From assembly GCA_963714875.1 (NCBI GenBank), contig CAVQQI010000011.1, forward strand, positions 1,054,001 to 1,118,000: a DNA stretch of 64,000 nt, read 5' to 3'. Position 1 is the first letter of the stretch, and each line of letters begins with the position of its first letter. Below are positions 37,173 through 44,840 of the stretch, piece by piece. The position numbers were made by a program, and so were the translations under genes. Below the pieces are notes generated by a model, which saw nothing but the letters and a program-made list of their open reading frames with translations, did no database searches and had not been told where the DNA came from. This stretch comes from JBAOHV01 sp963714875. GTDB taxonomy: Bacteria; Actinomycetota; Acidimicrobiia; Acidimicrobiales; Microtrichaceae.

Positions 37173-38704
37173 GCGGCGAGGAGGTGATGGAGGTAGGTGT
37201 CGAGCGCGTACGCGGTGAGTCGCTCGCCGTGGGTGGTCGACCTGGGGGTGTCGCCCGAGAGCCACGGTGGCGGGTCGGGCGGCCGGTCGAGCCCGGGGAG
37301 GTGCTGCAGCCCGGGTGGCGGGCCACCGGGGCTGTGAGCGGTGTTGGTGCACCCCAGATGACTGCCGTGGCGGTCGGTGAAGGTGAAGCGCTGGTCTCCG
37401 TGGGTGGTGAGCGAGTACTCGCCACGGTGCAGCGCTCGGTGGTGGTGCCCGCACAACAGCACCATGTTGCTGGGATCCGTCCGGCCGTCGGCACTGTGGA
37501 AGATGACGTGGTGCGCGTCGAGATACCGGGTCTGCGTGCAGCCGGGGAACTCACAGCCGCCCTTGCCGCCGCTGCGGAACTGCAGGGCGCGGCGCTGGTG
37601 GCGGTTGGCGGTGCGGGTCTCGTTGCTCATCCACAACGGCACACCCTGGTGGTGGACCAACACCGAGATGTTGGCGTCGCACAGGATGCGGGCCACCTCG
37701 TGGTCGGCGAGATGGCGGCCGGTGCGGGAGTCGAAGCACTCGCTGCCCAGCCGGATCGGCAGGCTCGAGTCCCAGTCGAGGCCGAGCACCCTGGCCAGCG
37801 TCTCGACATCGATGTTGACCACGACCCCGTAGCGGTCGCCGCCCGGGGCGCGAAGACCCTGGTCAGCTGCGTGGTCGAGCATCGTCGAGGCGAAACGCTC
37901 GGCGACCTCGTTGGCACTCAGACGCCGGAGACCGTCGCAGCGCTCGTCGTTCGGAGTGCCCAGGTGCGGGTTGCGGGAACGGTCACGTTCGCCGGCAGCG
38001 GTCGCCGCTGCCCAGGCCTGTTCGACCAGCGCAGCGATGTCCCCCTCCAGGGCTGCGTCGATGCGACCCCGACCCTGCTCGTCGTACCAGCAGTGCCACC
38101 ATGACGACGGCTCCGGCGCCGGTGTGCCGTCGTCATCGCCAGCGGGGTCCGAGGCCGGGTCGTCAGGTCGAGGGCTGGGCGTGAGGGAGCGGTACTTGGC
38201 GAGGACACGCGAGGCCTGCGACGGGGTGCAGGCCATGGCGATCTCGGCGACCCGTGCTTCGTTCTGCTCGGTCGTGACCCGGGCGGCGGCGGCCATGACC
38301 CCGAGCGACATGCGCCCGGCCCGGGCGTGACCCATCAGGGTGGGGATGTCGTGACGGCGTTCGACGAGCGAGGCCAGGCGGCGGCCCTCGGCCGAGGTGA
38401 ACTTGGTACGCACCGACAACCAATGGCTCATCGAGACGAAGCCGCCGCCCTGCCAGCCCTGAGCGTGGTCGTACTCGGCGATGGTGTCGACCAGTTCGGC
38501 CGACAGCGCGTGGATCTGGGCAGACAGCACGCCGATCCGCTCGTCGAGCGCCGCTCGGCGCGCTTCGAGCTGGGCCATGGCGTTCCTACGGTCCAACCTG
38601 TCCGGGTCCTCGGCGGTCGCCCCACCGGCGTCGCTCGCATCACCGGCGTCGACCACGCTGAGGTGCCCACCACTGCGGTGTTCGGTGACGGTCTCTGACT
38701 CCAT
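37169..38704 (-). CDS. DUF222/HNH endonuclease domain protein (13E12 family)
   Basis: A 511-residue protein. The amino half is a helical DUF222 domain (HWLSVRTKFTSAEGRRLASL, RMSLGVMAAAARVT); the carboxy half has an HNH nuclease motif CEFPGCTQTRYLDAHHVIFH followed by NMVLLCGHHHRALH. Members are abundant in actinobacteria, often in many copies, with unproven roles and possible mobility. ATG 38704 follows TAGTCT by seven bases, supporting this start over 38746. No flanking repeats or inteins were seen. Confidence 0.9.
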   Translation of the reverse strand: MESETVTEHRSGGHLSVVDAGDASDAGGATAEDPDRLDRRNAMAQLEARRAALDERIGVLSAQIHALSAELVDTIAEYDHAQGWQGGGFVSMSHWLSVRTKFTSAEGRRLASLVERRHDIPTLMGHARAGRMSLGVMAAAARVTTEQNEARVAEIAMACTPSQASRVLAKYRSLTPSPRPDDPASDPAGDDDGTPAPEPSSWWHCWYDEQGRGRIDAALEGDIAALVEQAWAAATAAGERDRSRNPHLGTPNDERCDGLRRLSANEVAERFASTMLDHAADQGLRAPGGDRYGVVVNIDVETLARVLGLDWDSSLPIRLGSECFDSRTGRHLADHEVARILCDANISVLVHHQGVPLWMSNETRTANRHQRRALQFRSGGKGGCEFPGCTQTRYLDAHHVIFHSADGRTDPSNMVLLCGHHHRALHRGEYSLTTHGDQRFTFTDRHGSHLGCTNTAHSPGGPPPGLQHLPGLDRPPDPPPWLSGDTPRSTTHGERLTAYALDTYLHHLLAA

Positions 38705-38755
38705 GACCGACAGACTACGGACCACCTGTGACACTGAACCGAACACCAGTTCGAC

Positions 38756-39400
38756 TCAGTCTCCCAGCCACTCCCGCACCGCGGCCAGGACCAGCTCGTC
38801 GGCGCCCTTCAGCTCGTGTCGAGCGCCCTCGATCGTCACCGAGGTGACCGGGCCCGACACCAGCGCCCGGGCAGCCGCCAGTTCGTCGGGGGTGCCGAAG
38901 GGGTCCCGGTCGCCTGAGATGAACAGCGTGGGCACCCCCACTGCGGCAAGGTGCTCGGTGCGCAGCCGTTCGGGTGCCTTCGGCGGGTGCAGGGGGTAGC
39001 CCAGCAGCACCAGTCCGGCAGCGGGCAGGGGATCCTCCCGGGTCGGCGCGCCCTTGGCCGTGTTGCCCGTGGCTCCTGCGACCGCCATCGAGCACATCCG
39101 TCCACCCATCGATCTCCCACCCAGCACCACGTGCTGCGGGGTGGTGCCCAGCCGCGCACAGAGCCCGGCCACATCGGCGCGCAGCGACGCGATCAACTTG
39201 TTGGCCCGATCCGGTGGTCGGCGGCCCTCCCGGCGGTAGGGGAAGTCGAATCGTTCCACGTGCAGCGGCGCGAGCCCGTCGGCCAACGAGCGCAGCGACG
39301 GATGATCTGCGCTGGTGCCCGCTCCGGGCCACAGCGCAACCGCGTGCACCTCGGACGGCCGGTCAGCTGCACGGGATCGTCGGGCCCGGGCGGCGTTCAT
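38756..39400 (-). CDS. Alpha/beta-hydrolase (KANL3/Tex30-like) family protein
   Basis: A 214-residue compact alpha/beta-hydrolase: oxyanion strand VALWPGAGTSADHPSL, nucleophile elbow GGRSMGGRM, Asp strand FISGDRDPFGTPDEL and terminal His in GARHELKGADE. This matches the Tex30/KANL3-like branch of small hydrolases. ATG 39400 overlaps the stop of the J-domain gene (ATGA), so the two are translated together. Substrate unknown. Confidence 0.85.
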   Translation of the reverse strand: MNAARARRSRAADRPSEVHAVALWPGAGTSADHPSLRSLADGLAPLHVERFDFPYRREGRRPPDRANKLIASLRADVAGLCARLGTTPQHVVLGGRSMGGRMCSMAVAGATGNTAKGAPTREDPLPAAGLVLLGYPLHPPKAPERLRTEHLAAVGVPTLFISGDRDPFGTPDELAAARALVSGPVTSVTIEGARHELKGADELVLAAVREWLGD

Positions 39401-40137
39401 CCCAACAGGATGCGACGGGCCTCGCTCAGCTCTGCGATCCGGTCGGCGGCACCCACATCGGCCGCTCCATGGTCCGGGTGGGCGGCACGCAGCTGGTCGC
39501 GGAACGCACGCTGGATGTCACGCCGGGAGGGCACGGCGCCCACTCCCCCGCCTCCGCCGTTGCCGCTGACGCCGCCGCCCACATCGATGCGCAGGTCGAG
39601 CTGCTGGAGCGCCCAGCTGACCGGGTCGGACAGTGCTCCCACGGTGGTCGCCCCGCTCTGGCCCGCCAGATGGCCGACCAGCCGAGGTCCGACCTCGCCG
39701 GTCCAACGGAATCCCTTGCGGACGGTGTCCATGACCGTCGACAGGACCGACGGGTCGACGGTCCCCGCGGCGTAGACGGCGCACAGGACGTGCTGGGCGG
39801 CGGTCCCGCGGTCGGGCTGGAACTCGAAGTCGAGCTGCTCACCGCGGCCGGTCAGTCGATGGGAGCACTGCTGCAGCCCGACGCGGTCGGTCTGCAGCCG
39901 ATGGCGCAGCCGTGGCTGGGCGATGCGCCCGCCATGCTCCAGCTCGTACATCAGGTGGAGGATCTCGTCGTGGAAGTCCTCGGACAGATCCGGGGCGAAA
40001 CGTGCGACGATCCCACCCAGCAGGATCCCGCCGAAGCCGGGCGCCGGGTCGGTGGGCAGCACGAGATCACCGAGTGCCACACGCCTCGTGGGCGCAATGG
40101 GAACGGAGAGGAAGGTCTGGACCTCCGCCAGGAGCAT
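39397..40137 (-). CDS. J-domain protein
   Basis: A 246-residue protein whose last 60 residues form a DnaJ-type J domain (RRDIQRAFRDQLRAAHPDHG with the HPD motif). The amino part of about 170 residues (FLSVPIAPTRRVALGDLVLP, DEILHLMYELEHGG) matches nothing I recognise. J domains stimulate Hsp70 ATPase, so it probably brings DnaK to a client bound by the amino part. ATG 40137 follows TACGGT (40148-40143) by five bases. It is coupled by ATGA to the hydrolase gene. Confidence 0.8.
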   Translation of the reverse strand: MLLAEVQTFLSVPIAPTRRVALGDLVLPTDPAPGFGGILLGGIVARFAPDLSEDFHDEILHLMYELEHGGRIAQPRLRHRLQTDRVGLQQCSHRLTGRGEQLDFEFQPDRGTAAQHVLCAVYAAGTVDPSVLSTVMDTVRKGFRWTGEVGPRLVGHLAGQSGATTVGALSDPVSWALQQLDLRIDVGGGVSGNGGGGGVGAVPSRRDIQRAFRDQLRAAHPDHGAADVGAADRIAELSEARRILLG

Positions 40138-40192
40138 GCGACACCGTACCGTCGAGCCTCCGGAGCTCTGCAGTCGGCGCCCGGCAGGCGTC

Positions 40193-41413
40193 TCAGCGAG
40201 CGGTGACCGGGGGGTCCCAGCGCTGCGACGGCGCGGACACCGGCGGCGGTGGCGGCACCGAGATGTCATGGGCGCGCCGCCTCGGCCTGGAGCCCATCTG
40301 GCCAAGGTCGACCGCTCGACGGATGTCGTCGGGACCCAGCAGACCAACGAGCTCCCCGCGGTCGAGCACGACCGCGTAGCCACCGCCGGCCGGCCGCAGA
40401 CGTTCGACCACTGCGACCAGCGGCTCGTCCGGCGCGACGACGGTCATGGCGTCACCTGAGCCCATCAGCTGCGCCGTGGTCGTCGAGGACCACTGTTCGG
40501 CGGGCAGACGGCGCACGTCGTTCATCGTGACGATGCCGAGCGTCCTGCCCTGGCCGTCGACGACGGCCACCGCGGACTGCTGCGTGTGACGGAACGGTCC
40601 GTCGACGAGCTCCGACACCGATGACCAGGACACGACACGTGGAGGATCGATCGTCATCGCGTCGGCGACCGACATGTCGCCCATCGCTCGCTCTGCGCTG
40701 AAGTAGGCGTGCTCGGCGCGGGCCGAGGAGAAGAGGAACCAGCCGATGAAGACGGTCCACAGTCCGCCGAAACCACCGAGGGTCAGCGCCTCGACGACCC
40801 CGAGGCCCATCAGTCCGAGCCCCACGACCTTGCCGGCCGTCGCAGCGCCGATGCGCCCGGCGACCCGATCGCCGCGAACCTTCCACAGCGCTGCGGCGAG
40901 GATCCGGCCGCCGTCGAGCGGCGCACCGGGCAGCAGGTTGAACACACCCAGGAACGCGTTGATGATGCCCAACCAGCCCAGCAGCGACACGTAGAGCTGC
41001 GGCGCCCCGACGGTGGCGAGGCCCCACGCCGCGGCGCCGAACAGTGCGCCCAGACCCAGGCTGGTGGCTGGCCCCGCAGCGGTGATGCGGAAGTCCGCCC
41101 CCGGGGTCTGGGGATCGGAGCGGAACTGCGCGAAGCCACCGAACATCCACAAGGTGATGCCTTCGACCGCCACGTCGTTGCGTCGGGCGACGATGGAGTG
41201 CGCCATCTCGTGGGCCAGCAGCGACCCGAGGAACAGCAGTGCGCCGAGCGCTCCGACGGACCAGTAGGCCGTCGACACCAGCCCCGGCGATCCGTTGGGC
41301 AGCACCAGCGTGGCCAACACCCACGTCAGCAGCCCACCGACCAGCAGGACGCCGAGATCCATCGAGAGCGGGATTCCCATGATCCGACCGAGTCGGATCG
41401 ACCCCTGTCGCAT
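40193..41413 (-). CDS. Site-2 protease family (M50) with CBS domains
   Basis: A 406-residue membrane metalloprotease. HEMAH at residues 68-72 supplies two zinc ligands, and NLLPGAPLDGGRIL the third; four to six helices surround them. A pair of CBS domains (about residues 235-365; MTIDPPRVVSWSSVSELVDG and MTVVAPDEPLVAVVERL) forms the cytoplasmic tail and probably senses nucleotides. ATG 41413 has GGAG seven bases upstream. It cuts membrane-bound substrates; none is encoded beside it. Confidence 0.93.
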   Translation of the reverse strand: MRQGSIRLGRIMGIPLSMDLGVLLVGGLLTWVLATLVLPNGSPGLVSTAYWSVGALGALLFLGSLLAHEMAHSIVARRNDVAVEGITLWMFGGFAQFRSDPQTPGADFRITAAGPATSLGLGALFGAAAWGLATVGAPQLYVSLLGWLGIINAFLGVFNLLPGAPLDGGRILAAALWKVRGDRVAGRIGAATAGKVVGLGLMGLGVVEALTLGGFGGLWTVFIGWFLFSSARAEHAYFSAERAMGDMSVADAMTIDPPRVVSWSSVSELVDGPFRHTQQSAVAVVDGQGRTLGIVTMNDVRRLPAEQWSSTTTAQLMGSGDAMTVVAPDEPLVAVVERLRPAGGGYAVVLDRGELVGLLGPDDIRRAVDLGQMGSRPRRRAHDISVPPPPPVSAPSQRWDPPVTAR

Positions 41414-41572
41414 CGTCAACTCCTTCCGGGCCCCTGAGGACCCACAACGGCCGCCACCGGCCAGTGGTCCAAACCTACCCACAGCGGTACGTCGCTTCCG
41501 GTCATGGAGCGGTCCGGGCCGAGCAGACTGAGGTTGGTGCCAGCGTGAACCGAGCAGGTGCTCAGCGTCGCG

Positions 41573-42373
41573 TCATGCCTGCTTGACCAGGTGGAGCTGG
41601 ATGTCACCGGCGGACTCGACGGTCATCGTCGGATCCAGCACGAACCCCGAGGGGTGCTCCCACTGCGCCAGCTCCTGTGGACCAGCGCCGGGGTGTTCGA
41701 TGAGGAACCGGACCAGCGCACCCTTCAGGAACTTGTTCCAGTGCGCGACCGCGACCAGCTGCCCGTGGCTGCCCGGCTCCAGGAACCGCACCCGGTACAC
41801 CGGCCGATCGACCACCCCTGACCACGCGGCGTCGTGTTCCTGGGGCAACAGGTTCCACACCGGCGTCGTGGCGGAACGTCCCGACAACTCCTGGCCGAGC
41901 GCGGCGTCGATCGCGGGACGCCACCAGCTCGACAGCTTCCCGAGCGGCGGGAGCGGCGCACCCATCTTCAGCTTGTAGTCGGGGATCGGGTCCGAGGGCG
42001 CGACCAGACCCCACAGGCCCGACATGATCAGGACCGAGGCATCCAGGCGGCGGCGCTCCCGCGCGCCCAGCGATCCGACATCCAACGCGCCGTAGAGCAC
42101 CCCGGAGTACCGCTCGATGGCCGGCATCGTCGGAGCGTCGGCCAGCGCGCGGTTCGCTGCGGTGGCCGCCGCCAGCGCATCGCCCTTCACCCCGAGCAGC
42201 TTCGAGCGGGACGCCTGGTTCGCCCGCATGGCTCGCCGCAGCGCGGCAGCGGTCCTCGCCCGCTCGGTGTCCAGGTCGACCGCCATCGATCCGGGCGACC
42301 ACGGCGGTCCCGTGCCACCCGGCGTCTTGCCCTCGGACGGCGGCAACAGGATCAACGGCGACGACGACGCCAT
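41573..42373 (-). CDS. YaaA/UPF0246 peroxide-stress family protein
   Basis: A 266-residue protein with the family opening LILLPPSEGKTPGG, GLWGLVAPSDPIPDYKLKM, and WNLLPQEHDAAW. YaaA of Escherichia coli lowers intracellular free iron under peroxide stress and binds DNA; the same role is inferred. ATG 42373 overlaps the preceding gene's TGA as TGATG. The longer upstream frame is a shadow. Confidence 0.9.
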   Translation of the reverse strand: MASSSPLILLPPSEGKTPGGTGPPWSPGSMAVDLDTERARTAAALRRAMRANQASRSKLLGVKGDALAAATAANRALADAPTMPAIERYSGVLYGALDVGSLGARERRRLDASVLIMSGLWGLVAPSDPIPDYKLKMGAPLPPLGKLSSWWRPAIDAALGQELSGRSATTPVWNLLPQEHDAAWSGVVDRPVYRVRFLEPGSHGQLVAVAHWNKFLKGALVRFLIEHPGAGPQELAQWEHPSGFVLDPTMTVESAGDIQLHLVKQA

Positions 42374-43521
42374 CAGCCGGCCGGCGGGCGGGCCGCCATC
42401 GAGTCGGGCGCCACCATCACTGCGCCGGGATCGACCACTTCGAAATCGGCTGGTGTCAGCTGTCGGATCGACCGCAGGTCCGCGCGGTTCCACCGGGCAT
42501 CGGGTGTGCCACGAAGGTTGAACGGCGACCCGGAGGTGTCGGCCAGGATCAGGCCGTGGCGCTGCAGGCCCTGCGCGATGACCGTCGCCTGTGGACCCAG
42601 GCCGCTCAGGTCGACGTCGTCCCGCAGTCGGAGCCATGCACCCATGGGCGGTGCGTCAGCGGCATCGGAACGGCCGTCGCTGGCCAGCGCCGGCCAGATC
42701 GGATCACCCGAGGAGATCTGCTGGGCACCTGCGTACACGACGTGGTCGACGCTGCCGGCGGCCACCTCATCGAAGGTGAGCACGCCGGGGAGCAGCGGCA
42801 GTCGGCTGGCCGTGGTCGCCGGTCCGCCGTAGGCGAGCGACTCCAGGTCCCAGCACGCTCCTGCGTCGGCCTGCCAGCGCCCGAACCACACGGTGGTGCC
42901 GATCAGCTCCCACATCCTGCCCGACGACCGATCCAGGGCGACGTAGTGGTTGTCGAAGCCGTAGGTCGGCATGGACTCGATGTAGGCGGGGTCGCTGATG
43001 GGATAGGGCTCACCGCACGATCGGTCGGTCCGGCGGCGGAACTCGACATCCGTGGTGGGTGTGCTCGGATCGACCGGGTTGAACGGGATGCCGAACACGA
43101 CCCCATCGACCGGCTCGCCCCCGAACCCCGCGCCCAGCTCGATCTCGCCCAGCGAGCCGAGCCACCGATCGCTGTCGGGCGAGACGGGAAGGTCCTGCGC
43201 CGTGCGGTAGAAGAACGCCTCGTCGGGGAACAGCCGGCCGACCGGCGGGAACTCCGGGCTGCGGAAGGCCGGCGGCCACGAGACCACCGTCATGACCAGC
43301 GCAGCGACCGCGGCGATGGCCACGACGATGCTGAGCACCGGACGTGGCCGGTGGCCGCCCCGGGCCCGGTGACGACGGATGAGCAGCGCTGCGACCAGCG
43401 TGACCACCAGCGCAACGGTCAGCAGGCCGAAGAACGCAGGCGCCAGTTGCTGTGAGCCGGGCAGGTTGACGTCGGGGCCGATCACCTCGCCCTGCGCGAG
43501 GAGCCTGTGGGGGGCGAACAC
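42373..43521 (-). CDS. Membrane protein of unknown function
   Basis: A 382-residue protein with two amino-terminal helices (FGLLTVALVVTLVAALLI and LSIVVAIAAVAALVMTVVSW) separated by a basic loop, and an extracytoplasmic domain of about 290 residues rich in Trp/Tyr/Pro (DNHYVALDRSSGRMWELIGTTVWFGRW). Not recognised. GTG 43521 follows TACGGT (43534-43529) by seven bases. It is coupled to the YaaA gene by TGATG. Confidence 0.75.
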   Translation of the reverse strand: MFAPHRLLAQGEVIGPDVNLPGSQQLAPAFFGLLTVALVVTLVAALLIRRHRARGGHRPRPVLSIVVAIAAVAALVMTVVSWPPAFRSPEFPPVGRLFPDEAFFYRTAQDLPVSPDSDRWLGSLGEIELGAGFGGEPVDGVVFGIPFNPVDPSTPTTDVEFRRRTDRSCGEPYPISDPAYIESMPTYGFDNHYVALDRSSGRMWELIGTTVWFGRWQADAGACWDLESLAYGGPATTASRLPLLPGVLTFDEVAAGSVDHVVYAGAQQISSGDPIWPALASDGRSDAADAPPMGAWLRLRDDVDLSGLGPQATVIAQGLQRHGLILADTSGSPFNLRGTPDARWNRADLRSIRQLTPADFEVVDPGAVMVAPDSMAARPPAG

Positions 43522-43621
43522 CGCAGCGACCGTAGCCGCCGATGCCGATGCAGTTGCATGGCGCCAGCGGCAGGGCTGGCGTCACCAGCAGGACCGGTGG
43601 CGCGACGGAAAGGATGGATGG

Positions 43622-43695
43622 CGCCCCCGGCAGGATTCGAACCTGCGACCGTCGGATTAGAAGTCCGATGCTCTATCCATCTGAGCTACGGAGGC
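43622..43695 (-). tRNA. tRNA-Arg (anticodon TCT)
   Basis: Full cloverleaf on the minus strand. Acceptor GCCTCCG pairs with CGGGGGC, anticodon stem TCGGA/TCCGA closes loop CT-TCT-AA, and GGTTCGAATCC forms the T loop. Discriminator G. No encoded CCA. Confidence 0.97.
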
Positions 43696-43739
43696 CAGGG
43701 CGACCAAGGTACCGATTCGGGGGACCACCCACGCTCGTC

Positions 43740-43745
43740 TATGAT
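43740..43745 (+). promoter_or_regulatory. -10 hexamer TATGAT of tRNA-His
   Basis: TATGAT, one base from the bacterial consensus, lies 13 bases before the mature tRNA-His 5' end. Confidence 0.6.
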
Positions 43746-43758
43746 CTTCGCTTCACAT

Positions 43759-43834
43759 GGTGGCCGTAGCTCAGCTCGGTTAGAGCGCCAGGTTGTGGCC
43801 CTGGAGGTCGGGGGTTCAAGTCCCCTCGGTCACC
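43759..43834 (+). tRNA. tRNA-His (anticodon GTG)
   Basis: Acceptor GTGGCCG pairs with CGGTCAC; the extra G typical of tRNA-His is encoded at 43759 opposite discriminator C43834. Anticodon stem CCAGG/CCTGG closes loop TT-GTG-GC. No encoded CCA. Confidence 0.97.
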
Positions 43835-43841
43835 CTGAGAG

Positions 43842-43882
43842 CCCGGCGGCGGAGGGTGGTTTTTCTGCCCGACGCCGCCGGG
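43842..43882 (+). terminator. Hairpin after tRNA-His
   Basis: CCCGGCGGCG (43842-43851) and CGCCGCCGGG (43873-43882) form a 10-base stem; the 21-base loop contains TTTTT. It separates tRNA-His from tRNA-Lys. Confidence 0.55.
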
Positions 43883-43886
43883 TCGC

Positions 43887-43892
43887 TAACAT
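43887..43892 (+). promoter_or_regulatory. Probable -10 hexamer TAACAT of tRNA-Lys
   Basis: TAACAT lies just after the hairpin and 38 bases before tRNA-Lys, implying a separate promoter with a processed 5' leader. Confidence 0.4.
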
Positions 43893-43930
43893 GCACTGCT
43901 CCGTGCCGGACCGAGCCGACACGGAGATCT

Positions 43931-44003
43931 GCGCCTCTAGCTCAATTGGCAGAGCATCGGACTCTTAATCCGCAGGTTCTGGGTTCAAGTCCCAGGGGGC
44001 GCA
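43931..44003 (+). tRNA. tRNA-Lys (anticodon CTT)
   Basis: Acceptor GCGCCTC pairs with GGGGCGC; anticodon loop CT-CTT-AA; T loop GGGTTCAAGTCCC. Discriminator A44003 followed by an encoded CCA (44004-44006). Confidence 0.97.
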
Positions 44004-44177
44004 CCACAGAAGCACTGCAACGACGGGGTTCCGAGCGATCGGAGCCCCGTCGGCGTTCCCGGCACTGCGTGTTCGGGATCGACGACGCCGGCCGACTCGA
44101 TCGGTGGGGTGCCAGCGGGCGGACCGTCGAGGTGCCGGTCGGCACGCGTCACCCGGGATCTCGGGCAGCGATCGTCC

Positions 44178-44183
44178 TATGCT
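44178..44183 (+). promoter_or_regulatory. -10 hexamer TATGCT of the small zinc-ribbon gene
   Basis: TATGCT lies 23 bases before ATG 44207, and GGGAGGGG fills the ribosome-site position between them, so this gene has a conventional leader. Confidence 0.5.
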
Positions 44184-44206
44184 CGCGTCGCGCGCTGGGA
44201 GGGGAC

Positions 44207-44383
44207 ATGGGGTGGACCGCAGTACTGGGCGGCGCCGTCGTGGTGGCGGCACTCGTCGTCGGGATCTCCGCCGTCGTCATGGATGCCCGCTGCAGCAACT
44301 GCCACGCATGGGTGTCACGTCGGGCGTACTACTGCCGCGTCTGCGGTGAGCCACGCCGGAGCTCCGGACCGGATCCGATGTAG
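44207..44383 (+). CDS. Small membrane protein with zinc ribbon
   Basis: A 58-residue protein: one amino-terminal membrane helix (AVLGGAVVVAALVVGISAVVM) followed by a zinc ribbon, CSNCHAWVSRRAYYCRVCG, with two CxxC pairs 12 residues apart. ATG 44207 is preceded by GGGAGGGG and a good -10 (TATGCT), which separates it from the longer open frame that runs back through tRNA-Lys. Function unknown; it may be a membrane adaptor. Confidence 0.72.
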   Translation: MGWTAVLGGAVVVAALVVGISAVVMDARCSNCHAWVSRRAYYCRVCGEPRRSSGPDPM

Positions 44384-44409
44384 CTCCAGCCGTCGGGAGG
44401 GCCGTGGGC

Positions 44410-44679
44410 TCAGCCGGGACGCAGGCCCGACGACGTCGACCAGGAGGACCGGCGAGCTGCGGCCATGCGCAGGGCGACGAAGGCCGACAGCGCGCCGGTG
44501 ACGAGCAGCACGCACGCCATGCGCATCCCGGGTTCCTCCACCGCCACCACGGTGAGCAGCAGGGCTCCCATCGAGAGCGCCGCGATCACCAACTCGAGGA
44601 TCGTGATGCGTCGCTCCGAGGGCACGGCGTTGAACTCGGCGGGCTTGGGGGTGATGTCGGTGCGGGAGGTTGTGCGCAT
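44410..44679 (-). CDS. Small membrane protein of unknown function
   Basis: An 89-residue protein with a polar amino end (TSRTDITPKPAEFNAVPSERR) and two hydrophobic helices (ILELVIAALSMGALLLTVVAV and MACVLLVTGALSAFVALRM), then a short basic tail. ATG 44679. It converges on the zinc-ribbon gene with 26 bases between stops. Not recognised. Confidence 0.65.
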   Translation of the reverse strand: MRTTSRTDITPKPAEFNAVPSERRITILELVIAALSMGALLLTVVAVEEPGMRMACVLLVTGALSAFVALRMAAARRSSWSTSSGLRPG

Positions 44680-44765
44680 CGTGTTCGCCTTGTGTGCGGG
44701 GAGTGAGTGAGGTCTCCGACCTCGGAGTGAGTCCTACCCCGGCAGCAGGGGAACGGCCGGCCACC

Positions 44766-44803
44766 GAGGTGACCCGCTGAGGGCCTCCCCAGCAGGTCAC
44801 CTC
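44766..44803 (-). terminator. Long stem-loop after the serine hydrolase gene
   Basis: GAGGTGACC (44766-44774) pairs with GGTCACCTC (44795-44803); inside, GCTG/CAGC and GGG/CCC extend the stem to about 16 pairs around a three-base loop. It lies 37 bases downstream of the hydrolase stop on the minus strand. No U-tract follows. Confidence 0.65.
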
Positions 44804-44840
44804 ACCGGTGCCGATGCTCCGATGGCCGCCGTGCAGCCCC

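Noticed and set aside
37169..38704. HNH protein as a homing or mobile element
   Set aside because: No intron, intein, flanking repeat or interrupted host gene; neighbours look like ordinary chromosome.
43761..43870. Long open frame through tRNA-His and tRNA-Lys as the true start of the zinc-ribbon gene
   Set aside because: It would translate two tRNA genes; the short start at 44207 has its own promoter and ribosome site.
44766..44803. Riboswitch or structured leader
   Set aside because: The stem lies after a stop codon and is not followed by a same-strand start at suitable distance (the next minus-strand gene has its own start region); best explained as a terminator.
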